A DNA stretch of 64,000 bases, taken from positions 1,178,001 to 1,242,000 of the forward strand of contig NZ_JAUHLN010000002.1 in assembly GCF_030412265.1 (NCBI RefSeq). Direction: 5' to 3'. Source of the stretch: Fictibacillus terranigra (GTDB taxonomy: Bacteria > Bacillota > Bacilli > Bacillales > Fictibacillaceae). Below are positions 52,227 through 60,318 of this stretch, piece by piece. A program made the translations under genes and the position numbers. Below the pieces are notes generated by a model that was not told where the DNA came from, did no database searches, and saw nothing but the letters and a program-made list of their open reading frames with translations. Position 1 is the first letter of the stretch. Every line of letters starts with the position of its first letter.

Positions 52227-52766
52227 ATGGAAATACAAGCCAAAACGAGAAACTTGGTATTTTACGGTGCGACCAGTGTGGATGGCTACATTGCACGAGA
52301 CGATCATTCATTGGATTGGCTAATAGGTACAGATGGAGAAGAAGAAGCTGGTTATGCTGAATTTTATGAAACTGTGGATACGATTTTAATGGGCAGAAAA
52401 ACGTATGAACAAGTGTTACTTCTTTCACCCAGGCAATTCCTTTATAAAGGAAAGGAATGCTATGTTTTTTCTCATACAATGACCGGCTCTAACGAGTGTG
52501 TAAATTTCATCAATGAGGATATTGTAAGCTTCACGAAGGCTTTAAAGAAACAAGAGGGCAACCGAATATGGATTGTAGGCGGGGGCGAAGTGCTGTTCCC
52601 TCTTCTTCAGGAGAAACTTGTTGATGAGTTTTTTATTCAGATTGCTCCAACTATTATTGGTCAGGGAATCCCTTTATTTTTGCCTGGGAACCACGAGCAT
52701 AAACTGGAGCTTTTGGATGTTCGCCGCTACAAACAATTGGCTGAGCTGCATTATGTGTCCAGATGA
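52227..52766 (+). CDS. Dihydrofolate-reductase-like (RibD C-terminal) protein
   Basis: A 179-residue protein of the RibD-C/DHFR-like family. NLVFYGATSVDGYIARDDHS and DTILMGRKTYEQVL are the NADPH-binding strands, RIWIVGGGEVLFPLLQE the glycine motif, and FIQIAPTIIGQGIPLF the C-terminal strand. Small stand-alone members (YyaP/YwjB) have no proven reaction. ATG 52227 has GGGAGAGGG upstream; the frame extends to 52146 without a ribosome site. Confidence 0.85.
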   Translation: MEIQAKTRNLVFYGATSVDGYIARDDHSLDWLIGTDGEEEAGYAEFYETVDTILMGRKTYEQVLLLSPRQFLYKGKECYVFSHTMTGSNECVNFINEDIVSFTKALKKQEGNRIWIVGGGEVLFPLLQEKLVDEFFIQIAPTIIGQGIPLFLPGNHEHKLELLDVRRYKQLAELHYVSR

Positions 52767-52780
52767 ATATCTTTTAATAA

Positions 52781-52809
52781 AAAAAACCACAGGGCTTCCT
52801 GTGGTTTTT
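52781..52809. terminator. Bidirectional intrinsic terminator
   Basis: AAAACCACAG and CTGTGGTTTT form a strong stem between two convergent genes. Confidence 0.88.
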
Positions 52810-52837
52810 GATCATGAAAAAATGGTACAACAGAACC

Positions 52838-53908
52838 TTAAAGAACAAACATTCCTGTGATTCCGCATAGCACACCTAAAACGACGACAGATATTGTGAC
52901 AAACAATAATACGCGTTTAGGATAGGATCTGGAAACGATGAGCAGCGACGGTAAACTGAGAGCAGGAAGTGTAATGAGCAAAGCAGCCGCAGGTCCTGCC
53001 CCAAGGCCTACGAGCATAAACGTCTGGATGATTGGAATTTCGGCAGCGGTCGGTATCACAAAAAGCATTCCGACAAGAGCAAATCCAATAACAGCAAACA
53101 AGCTGTTGGTCGCCGCTTCACTCAGCTGCGGGAACAGCCAGACACGTGCTGCGCCCAGTAAAAGTACAGAGAAAATGTACGCAGGTCCGATATGGAGCAG
53201 CATCATGCCCAGGCTTTTTATCCACCGGCTGAAGAAAGGTCCATCCTCTTCCTGAAAAGTCTCGCCTTCAGGCACTTTCTCCAAATCCACTGGAGCAGCA
53301 TTTTTTGCAAACCGATTGGCAAAGTAGCTGACACCAAACACGAGGATTAAACCGAAGAATAGCCGAAGCACCGTAAATTTCCACGATAGCACAAACGTCA
53401 TGAATATTAGAGTCGCCGGGTTAATGGTCGGATTGCCGAGCCAGAATGCAAGGCTTGCCCCGATCGACACTTTCTTTTTGCGCATGCCAACGGCCATTGG
53501 TGCCGCACAGCAAGTACACATCATACCCGGAATGGACGCCAATCCCCCTGCTGCCGTACTGCCAAACGATGTTTTCCCAAGTACTTTAAGAAGCCAGCGG
53601 GACGGCAGCAGCACTTGAATTAATGAACCAAGTAAAATTCCGAGCAAGGCTGCTTTCCATACCGATTGAAAATAGACTTTGGCATAGTCCCATGACGCAG
53701 CCCATGGTGAACTCGATGCGGATTGGTCGCCAAGGATGGAAGGGCCAATGGAATGAGTAGCCGATGCCGAGATCGCTTTTTGAAAATACGGCCACCATTT
53801 AACATACAGCAGTCCGGCCGCAGCAATCGCCATGAAAATGACGATGAACCAAATGGCGTCTTTGCTGCTTATTTTTTCTTTCTGAACACTATCATTGAAC
53901 TGAGACAT
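52838..53908 (-). CDS. Permease of the DUF318/ArsP-like family
   Basis: A 356-residue membrane protein with 8-10 helices. SIPGMMCTCCAAPMAVGM in the first repeat is the Cys-rich motif typical of UPF0718/YraQ permeases, and FVIPTAAEIPIIQTFML lies in the second repeat. Members include arsenic (ArsP) and uncharacterised metal/thiol transporters. ATG 53908 follows GGTGGGG. Upstream has a small palindrome ATCTATAGAT near 53935. The substrate is not predictable. Confidence 0.8.
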   Translation of the reverse strand: MSQFNDSVQKEKISSKDAIWFIVIFMAIAAAGLLYVKWWPYFQKAISASATHSIGPSILGDQSASSSPWAASWDYAKVYFQSVWKAALLGILLGSLIQVLLPSRWLLKVLGKTSFGSTAAGGLASIPGMMCTCCAAPMAVGMRKKKVSIGASLAFWLGNPTINPATLIFMTFVLSWKFTVLRLFFGLILVFGVSYFANRFAKNAAPVDLEKVPEGETFQEEDGPFFSRWIKSLGMMLLHIGPAYIFSVLLLGAARVWLFPQLSEAATNSLFAVIGFALVGMLFVIPTAAEIPIIQTFMLVGLGAGPAAALLITLPALSLPSLLIVSRSYPKRVLLFVTISVVVLGVLCGITGMFVL

Positions 53909-54072
53909 AGCTTCCCCACCAAAATTTATTATGATCTATAGATTCGGTAGTATTATATCACAGTCCATGCAAAAATAAGTTTTTAAGGTTTCAAGGAAAC
54001 GGCTAAAATGAAAATAGAGAGGAATTACTATATAATAGGAAGTAGACGTGCAGTATAGAAAGGCGGAAAGAA

Positions 54073-55125
54073 ATGTTTCAGGATATTGCTATTGAAGAGC
54101 TTATGTCAGCCTACAATAAAAAAGAGATCACCGTTATTGACGTACGTTCCCCCTCTGAATTTAAGGATTCCACGATTCCGGGAAGCTTGAATATCCCTCT
54201 TTTTAATGATGAAGAACGGGCTGAAGTTGGGACGCTGTACAAACAGCAAAGTGTGGAAGCCGCAAAAGAAAGAGGTCTTGAAATCGTCTCTGCCAAGCTT
54301 CCCGCTTTGATCAAAGAATTCTCCCGGATCGCCGGTCCGAAGGCTGTGTTTTGCTGGAGGGGCGGAATGAGGAGCAGAACCACTGCGACTGTACTCGACC
54401 TTATGGGAATTCGTGCTTACCGTCTGCAAGGCGGTTTTCGTGTGTACCGGCAGTGGATTGTAAAAAACCTCGAAAAGATGGAGTTCGCGCCTGAAGCCTG
54501 CGTTATCCATGGAAATACTGGTTCCGGTAAAACATTAATCCTTCAAGAGCTTGCAAGCCAAGGGTTTCCCGTGCTTGATCTTGAACATTTGGCCGGCCAC
54601 CGCGGTTCCATTTTTGGAGAAATCGGTCTTGAGCCGAATAACCAGAAAATGTTTGAATCTCTTCTTTTTCATAAGTTGTCTGCTTTGAAAGATACTTCAT
54701 ATATTCTGATGGAGGCTGAGAGTAAACGAATCGGAAAAGTCGTGCTGCCGAATTTTGTAACGAAAAAAAAACAGCAAGGGCTTCATATTTTCCTGGATAT
54801 GCCGATTAACGAGCGAGTAAATCATATTCTTGAAGACTATCTCCCTTGGGATCACCATGACGAATGCGTTGCGGCGTTTCAGAAAATCAAACGGCGCATC
54901 CATACACCCATCGCTGCTCAGATTGAAGATGACCTGAAGGAAGGAAACTACCATTCAGCCGTTCGCCTGCTTCTTGAGCACTATTATGATCCCCGTTACG
55001 AACACCGGGATGATGAATATCCGGAAGATCAGCGGATTACCTTAAAAGTGAATAATATTTCGGAAGCCATTGAACAAATTAAACAAGTGCTTCAAAAAAG
55101 AAAGCCGGCACATCAGATTCTGTGA
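54073..55125 (+). CDS. mnmH: tRNA 2-selenouridine/geranyl-2-thiouridine synthase
   Basis: A 350-residue SelU/YbbB protein. Residues 1-125 are a rhodanese domain with FCWRGGMRS (C94 catalytic). Residues about 140-345 are a P-loop domain, IHGNTGSGKT (147-154). It replaces S2 of mnm5s2U in tRNA with selenium and can geranylate the sulfur. No selD gene lies in this window. ATG 54073 follows GAAAGG. It is monocistronic and ends in a terminator. Confidence 0.92.
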   Translation: MFQDIAIEELMSAYNKKEITVIDVRSPSEFKDSTIPGSLNIPLFNDEERAEVGTLYKQQSVEAAKERGLEIVSAKLPALIKEFSRIAGPKAVFCWRGGMRSRTTATVLDLMGIRAYRLQGGFRVYRQWIVKNLEKMEFAPEACVIHGNTGSGKTLILQELASQGFPVLDLEHLAGHRGSIFGEIGLEPNNQKMFESLLFHKLSALKDTSYILMEAESKRIGKVVLPNFVTKKKQQGLHIFLDMPINERVNHILEDYLPWDHHDECVAAFQKIKRRIHTPIAAQIEDDLKEGNYHSAVRLLLEHYYDPRYEHRDDEYPEDQRITLKVNNISEAIEQIKQVLQKRKPAHQIL

Positions 55126-55151
55126 TTTCTCACAGCGTGTGCCGGTTTTTT
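55105..55151 (+). terminator. Terminator overlapping mnmH stop
   Basis: CCGGCACA and TGTGCCGG enclose an inner CTGTGA/TCACAG hairpin and are followed by T6. The stem starts inside the last codons. Confidence 0.85.
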
Positions 55152-55407
55152 ACTCATTTTTCATCCTTCATCGGCCGTGAAAATGCTGGATGATTCCATT
55201 TATTATCGTTTTTTTAAGAATACCAAATATCTCCTATTGATTAAGGCCACTCTGCCATCTTCAATCCATACGGCTGAGTCTCTCGTTCTACTCTTTTCTG
55301 TCATTGTTGGTTTTCTATCTATTGGTTATTTTCCAATCCTGTTCCATTCTTTATCTTCCTCTTATTTCCTTTGTAAGAAGGAGAATCGGCTTCATAAGTC
55401 TAATAAA

Positions 55408-55436
55408 TTCAATAATCATATTATGGGACCTATAAT
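55408..55436 (+). promoter_or_regulatory. Probable sigma-A promoter of pepF
   Basis: TTCAAT (-35) and TATAAT (-10) are separated by 17 bases, 44 bases upstream of the pepF start. Between the mnmH terminator and this site, 55152-55407 shows no convincing gene; a plus-strand 91-codon frame (55177-55452) runs across the promoter and has no ribosome site. Confidence 0.6.
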
Positions 55437-55480
55437 ACACTTAAGAGAATAAAGATATTTCATGCAGAGGAGTTACTCAT

Positions 55481-57268
55481 ATGACCACATACCAATCAAG
55501 AAATGACGTACCTGAACAAGAGAAATGGAACCTTAACGACATTTATCCTTCACTTGCTCAATGGGAAAATGATTTTGAACAAGTGAAGGCAATGGCTGAA
55601 GAATTAAAGGCGTTCGATGGAAACATTCATTCAGGAAAGTCACTGCTTGAATATCTCACAAAACAGGAAGAACTCTCCCACACCTTCAATCTCGTTTATG
55701 TGTATGCGATGCTGAATGTGGACGTGGATACTCGAAGCTCGGATTCTCAGTCCTTGCTGGATCGTGCCAAGCATGCCGGAGTGAAGATCAGCTCGGCCAC
55801 TTCCTTTTTCATGCCTTTCCTGTTAAGTCTGGAAGAAGCTCAGCTGAAGCAGTATATTTCGGAAGAAGAAGGATTGAACTATTTTGAAGAAGACTTGATT
55901 GATTCTTTTCGCTATAAAACGCATGTTTTGAGTAAAGACCAGGAGAAGATTGTTTCCCGTCTTGGTGAAGCGCTCTCCTCTCCAAGCGGCACATACAGCA
56001 TGATCAACAATGCGGATATTAAGTTCGGCGAAGTTACGGATAAGGACGGAAAAAAAGTAGAACTTACACGCGGAATGTATTCCAAACTGATCGAGGATGA
56101 AGACCGTGAAGTGAGAAAAGAAGCCTATAAGGCGTATTATGAGCCTTATCTCGCTTTAAAAAATACGATCGCTTCCACGCTTTCATCGGCGATAAAAAAT
56201 AATGTCTCGCTTGCAGAAATCCGCAATTATCCTACTGCCCTGGAAAAAGGTCTGTTTGGTGATAACGTACCGAAGGAAGTCTATGAAAATCTGATTGCTA
56301 CTACAAAAGAAAACATTCATTCCATGCACCGGTACACGGAGATTCGAAAAGCTAAGCTGGAACTCGATGAGCTGCGGCAGTATGATTTAAGCGCTCCTCT
56401 AGTTAAAGGTATCAAGCTGGATATTCCATATGACGAGGCCTATGAAACGATGGTCAAGGCTCTCGCACCGCTCGGCGATGATTATATTGACCGGTTGAAG
56501 GAGTTTAAAGATGCCCGTTATATCGACGTCCGGGAAACACGCGGCAAACGGTCTGGTGCCTATAACCTTGGCTTATATGGTGTCCATCCTTTCGTGCTGT
56601 TGAACCATCAGGATGACTTGGACAGTCTGTTCACACTTGCGCATGAGATGGGGCATGCCATGCACAGCCATTATTCAAATAAGCATCAGCCGAGAATCAC
56701 AGCGGGCTACAGTATTTTTGTTGCTGAAGTCGCATCTACCGTAAATGAAGTGCTTCTCATCAATTACCTGCTGGAAAAGGAAACAGACAAAGACCTTAAG
56801 AAGCATCTGCTGAACCACTTTATTGACCAGTTTAAAGGTACCCTGTTTACACAGGTGATGTTTGCCGAGTTTGAAATGAAAACCCACGCTTTAGCGGAGG
56901 AAGGACAGCCGCTGAATGCAGAGGCCTTCAGCCAAATCTATGAAAATCTATTCAGAGAATATAATGGAGATTCGGTCGTATTCGATGAGGAAGTAAAATA
57001 CGGCTGGTCACGCATTCCTCATTTTTATCGTCCGTTCTATGTATATAAATACGCCACAGGTTTTGCTTCAGCGATCCACCTCGCCACCAAGATTTTAGAG
57101 GGCGATAAAGAGACATTAAGCTCTTACCTGGAGTTCTTAAAAAGCGGAAGCTCCGATTATCCGCTCGAGCTGCTGAAAAAGACCGGAGTAGAATTGACTA
57201 CCCCTGAACCGATCGTCAACGCACTGAAACGCTTTGAGGAATTGGTCGAAGAATTTGCAAGATTATAG
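55481..57268 (+). CDS. pepF: Oligoendopeptidase F
   Basis: A 595-residue M3-family zinc metallopeptidase that degrades oligopeptides in the cytosol. The zinc motif HEMGHAMHSHYS is near residue 388, followed by the third ligand Glu in AGYSIFVAEVASTVNE. EKWNLNDIYPSLAQWE is the conserved N-terminus. ATG 55481 has AGAGGAG upstream. Length is normal. Monocistronic, ends in an intrinsic terminator. Confidence 0.94.
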   Translation: MTTYQSRNDVPEQEKWNLNDIYPSLAQWENDFEQVKAMAEELKAFDGNIHSGKSLLEYLTKQEELSHTFNLVYVYAMLNVDVDTRSSDSQSLLDRAKHAGVKISSATSFFMPFLLSLEEAQLKQYISEEEGLNYFEEDLIDSFRYKTHVLSKDQEKIVSRLGEALSSPSGTYSMINNADIKFGEVTDKDGKKVELTRGMYSKLIEDEDREVRKEAYKAYYEPYLALKNTIASTLSSAIKNNVSLAEIRNYPTALEKGLFGDNVPKEVYENLIATTKENIHSMHRYTEIRKAKLELDELRQYDLSAPLVKGIKLDIPYDEAYETMVKALAPLGDDYIDRLKEFKDARYIDVRETRGKRSGAYNLGLYGVHPFVLLNHQDDLDSLFTLAHEMGHAMHSHYSNKHQPRITAGYSIFVAEVASTVNEVLLINYLLEKETDKDLKKHLLNHFIDQFKGTLFTQVMFAEFEMKTHALAEEGQPLNAEAFSQIYENLFREYNGDSVVFDEEVKYGWSRIPHFYRPFYVYKYATGFASAIHLATKILEGDKETLSSYLEFLKSGSSDYPLELLKKTGVELTTPEPIVNALKRFEELVEEFARL

Positions 57269-57279
57269 TAGGTTCAGTT

Positions 57280-57307
57280 AAGGCCCTTTATCTAAGGGTC
57301 TTATTTT
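57280..57307 (+). terminator. Terminator of pepF
   Basis: AAGGCCCTT pairs with AAGGGTCTT (one G-T pair), followed by ATTTTT. Confidence 0.75.
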
Positions 57308-57314
57308 TCGTTCT

Positions 57315-57349
57315 AATTGTCAACCTTTATTAATTTTAGGTTGACAATT
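57315..57349 (+). promoter_or_regulatory. BirA-type biotin operator
   Basis: AATTGTCAACCT (57315-57326) and AGGTTGACAATT (57338-57349) are perfect 12-bp inverted repeats with an 11-base spacer, matching the BirA box TTGTnAACC-N-GGTTnACAA of Bacillaceae. The right half includes TTGACA, a -35 candidate; a -10 is not obvious. It controls the bioY-bioD-bioA operon through biotin-bound BirA. Confidence 0.88.
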
Positions 57350-57412
57350 AATTTGCGAATCAGGCAAACTTGTACTAGGATTTTAACAATCTTCCATAAG
57401 GAGGTGATCGTG

Positions 57413-57997
57413 TTGAACGCAAGAACCATATCCTATGTTGCTTTGTTTGCAGCCATGACCGCGGTGGGGGCATTAATCAAGATCCCCATCCCATATATCC
57501 CTTTTACCCTTCAGATCCTATCGGTCTACCTGGCAGGTGCCCTCCTCGGGCCGAGATTGGGTTTGATCAGCCAGCTGTGCTACGTATTGATCGGGCTGAT
57601 CGGCCTGCCTGTTTTTGCGGATGGCGGCGGAATAGGCTATGTATTTAAACCGACATTTGGTTATTTAATCGGCTATGTCATGGCCTCCTTTGTGAACGGC
57701 TGGCTCATCCATCGGTATCAGCTGGTCAAAGTGAAGTCCATTCTGGCTGCCAATTTAGCCTCTCTGCTGACCGTCTATCTTTTTGGCTGTATATGGCTTT
57801 ATGCAGCGATGAACTGGTTCATGCAAACATCGTTTACATTCAATCAAACCATTCTGTATGGTTTCTTGCTTCCCGTACCCGGTGATTTGCTCCTATGCTT
57901 TCTATGCACTTTGTTCATTGTGCAGACCCGCCCCCGAATGGGACGATTCATAATCAGAGAGGAGAATGCTAAACCATGGGCCAAGCCTACTTTGTAA
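57413..57997 (+). CDS. bioY: Biotin transporter BioY
   Basis: A 194-residue membrane S-component with six helices. LIKIPIPYIPFTLQILSVYL and GLIGLPVFADGGGIGYVFKP (the FxxGxGG region) are BioY hallmarks. It imports biotin alone or with an EcfAT module. Start TTG 57413 follows AAGGAGG at 8 bases. It overlaps bioD by 22 bases, so they are translationally coupled. Confidence 0.93.
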   Translation: MNARTISYVALFAAMTAVGALIKIPIPYIPFTLQILSVYLAGALLGPRLGLISQLCYVLIGLIGLPVFADGGGIGYVFKPTFGYLIGYVMASFVNGWLIHRYQLVKVKSILAANLASLLTVYLFGCIWLYAAMNWFMQTSFTFNQTILYGFLLPVPGDLLLCFLCTLFIVQTRPRMGRFIIREENAKPWAKPTL

Positions 57998-58698
57998 CCG
58001 GAACCGGAACCGAGATTGGGAAAACGGCGGCGACCACCTTGCTGTACTTATCCCTTACCGCGATGGGCAAACGCGTCACCATCTTTAAACCCTTTCAGAC
58101 CGGCCTTAATCACACAAACCATACATATCCTGATATCTCCTGGTATGATGAACTGCTCGGTTTAAAAGACTGCGGCATGTATATGCTCGAGCCAGAAACC
58201 TCCCCTCACCTCGCCATCAAATTGGCCGGTGAAAGGATTGATGAACAGCGTATCATCGATCATATTCAATCGTTAAAGGAGGAGTACGATATTGTTCTTG
58301 TCGAGGGAGCCGGCGGAATCGCCGTTCCTCTTATTGAACATGAGACACACTTTTACATGACTGCCGACCTGATCAAAGATTGCGGACTGCCGGTCATATT
58401 CGTTTCAGCCAGCGGACTCGGATCCATCCACCATGTTCTTGCCACACAATCGTATACTGCCATGCGGAACATCGAGATCAAAACGATCATCTTTAACTTT
58501 TATCAGCATGAAAACATGATCCATAGGGACAATGTTGAAACGATTGCCAAGCTGACTGCGCTGAAACCGCTTTTGTGTATTCCGGCCTTTAATAATGTCA
58601 AAGACGATCTGCCCGGATATACCCATACACTTTTAGAAAACCCTAACTATATACAGCAGCTGAAAGAGGTGTTTTTCAATGCGTATCCCATACACTGA
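57976..58698 (+). CDS. bioD: Dethiobiotin synthetase
   Basis: A 240-residue ATP-dependent carboxylase that closes the ureido ring. YFVTGTGTEIGKTAATTLLY is the family P-loop, IFKPFQTGL the Lys motif, and VLVEGAGGIAVPL the metal-binding block. The gene ends 20 bases inside bioA, so they are translationally coupled. ATG 57976 lies in the bioY 3' end with AGAGGAG upstream. Confidence 0.93.
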   Translation: MGQAYFVTGTGTEIGKTAATTLLYLSLTAMGKRVTIFKPFQTGLNHTNHTYPDISWYDELLGLKDCGMYMLEPETSPHLAIKLAGERIDEQRIIDHIQSLKEEYDIVLVEGAGGIAVPLIEHETHFYMTADLIKDCGLPVIFVSASGLGSIHHVLATQSYTAMRNIEIKTIIFNFYQHENMIHRDNVETIAKLTALKPLLCIPAFNNVKDDLPGYTHTLLENPNYIQQLKEVFFNAYPIH

Positions 58699-60055
58699 CC
58701 TGGAACAATGGGACAAAGAATATGTGTGGCATCCATTCACACAAATGAAAACCTACCGTGAGTCCAAACCGCTGATTATTGAGAGGGGAATGGGCAGCTA
58801 CCTCTATGATACAGAAGGCAGGCGATATCTCGACGGGTATGCCTCGCTATGGGTGAATGTCCACGGACACAGTGAGCCTGAGCTGAACGAGGCACTCATT
58901 CAGCAGGTAGAGAAAGTCGCCCATTCCACTCTTCTCGGTTCAGCGAATGTGCCCTCCATTCTATTAGCGAAAAAACTGGCAGAAATCACGCCCGGCAGCC
59001 TGTCCAAAGTATTCTACTCCGACACAGGAGCAGCCGCTGTTGAGATCGCGCTGAAGATCGCCTACCAATACTGGAAAAATCTCGATGCAGAAAAATATGC
59101 CGGCAAAAATAAATTCATCTCATTGAATGAAGCCTATCACGGCGATACAGTTGGTGCGGTTAGTGTCGGCGGGATGGATCTGTTCCATCGCATTTTCCGA
59201 CCGCTGCTCTTTGACCGCCTCCCATCCCCGTCTCCCTATCCTTACCGGATGGATGACCTGGGAGATGAAGAAGCAGTTAAAGACTATTGCCTATCGAAAC
59301 TTGAATCACTGTTAGAAATACATTCTGCTGAAATTGCCGGAGTTATTGTGGAGCCGCTTGTGCAGGGGGCAGCCGGAATTTTGACACATCCAGCAGGATT
59401 TTTAAAAGGAGTGGAGCAGCTGTGCCGTTCATACGATGTGCTTTTGATCTGTGATGAAGTAGCAGTCGGGTTCGGACGCACAGGCACTTTGTTTGCTTGC
59501 GAGCAGGAAGATGTTGTGCCTGATTTAATGTCTATGGGCAAGGGAATTACCGGAGGATACATGCCCCTTGCCGCCACCATCACTCATGACAAGATCTTTA
59601 ATGCCTTTTTAGGTGAAAGGGAAGAGCATAAAACGTTCTATCATGGCCACACCTATACCGGGAACCAGCTCGCTTGCTCACTCGCGTTAAAAAATATTGA
59701 ACTGATTGAAAAACGCGGCCTTGTAGCGGAGGTCTATGAAAAAGCGGAAAGGCTGTCCGCAAAATTGGATGCCCTGTATGAGCTTCCCATTGTCGGAGAA
59801 GTGCGGCAGCGAGGATTAATGATCGGTATAGAAATTGTAAAGGATCGGACGACAAAGGAGGTCTTCGGTGTCCAAGAGGACGTCATCTCCCGTATTATCC
59901 AAAACGCACGGGACAAAGGACTGATCATCCGGGAGCTCGGACCGGTCATCACGATGATGCCCGTCCTTTCCATGTCAGATGAGGAACTAAGTATGATGGT
60001 GGACATCACGTATCGATCCATTCAAGAGGTTGTTCAAAGTTTGTCCGTTCGATAA
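58679..60055 (+). CDS. bioA: 8-amino-7-oxononanoate aminotransferase (DAPA synthase)
   Basis: A 458-residue PLP-dependent class III aminotransferase. VWHPFTQMKTY is the BioA signature, DGYASLWVNVHGH follows, and DLMSMGKGITGGYMPL holds the Schiff-base Lys. It makes DAPA from KAPA; Bacillus enzymes of this group may use lysine rather than SAM, which the sequence does not decide. Normal length. Last gene of the operon; bioB and bioF are not in the window. Confidence 0.92.
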   Translation: MRIPYTDLEQWDKEYVWHPFTQMKTYRESKPLIIERGMGSYLYDTEGRRYLDGYASLWVNVHGHSEPELNEALIQQVEKVAHSTLLGSANVPSILLAKKLAEITPGSLSKVFYSDTGAAAVEIALKIAYQYWKNLDAEKYAGKNKFISLNEAYHGDTVGAVSVGGMDLFHRIFRPLLFDRLPSPSPYPYRMDDLGDEEAVKDYCLSKLESLLEIHSAEIAGVIVEPLVQGAAGILTHPAGFLKGVEQLCRSYDVLLICDEVAVGFGRTGTLFACEQEDVVPDLMSMGKGITGGYMPLAATITHDKIFNAFLGEREEHKTFYHGHTYTGNQLACSLALKNIELIEKRGLVAEVYEKAERLSAKLDALYELPIVGEVRQRGLMIGIEIVKDRTTKEVFGVQEDVISRIIQNARDKGLIIRELGPVITMMPVLSMSDEELSMMVDITYRSIQEVVQSLSVR

Positions 60056-60165
60056 GCTGCACGCTGTTTTTATGAAAATGATGGGTTTTGCAAGTATTCT
60101 TTGTCGAACCGTAAAGATCAAAACAATCTGTAAGGTGAGGTACTATAAAAGCTTTTTGACAAGTT

Positions 60166-60199
60166 AAGGGCCTTCCCCATCGGAAGGCCCTTATTATTA
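60166..60199 (+). terminator. Terminator of the biotin operon
   Basis: AAGGGCCTTCC pairs with GGAAGGCCCTT, followed by a T-rich stretch. The 60058-60165 stretch is non-coding. Confidence 0.9.
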
Positions 60200-60280
60200 C
60201 ATCTCTTTTTTGATTTAAAGTAAGTCATGATATACTCGATGGCTTCATTACTGTTTTACGAAACAGGTAATCCTTTCTAA

Positions 60281-60313
60281 AAAAGCTGGAGCTTCTCATC
60301 AGCTCCAGCTTTT
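60281..60313 (-). terminator. Terminator of the PBP gene
   Basis: AAAAGCTGGAGCT pairs with AGCTCCAGCTTTT across 7 bases; T-runs on both sides. Confidence 0.88.
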
Positions 60314-60318
60314 CATGA

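Noticed and set aside
55177-55452. Plus-strand frame of 91 codons before pepF
   Set aside because: No ribosome site, unusual composition, and it spans the probable pepF promoter.
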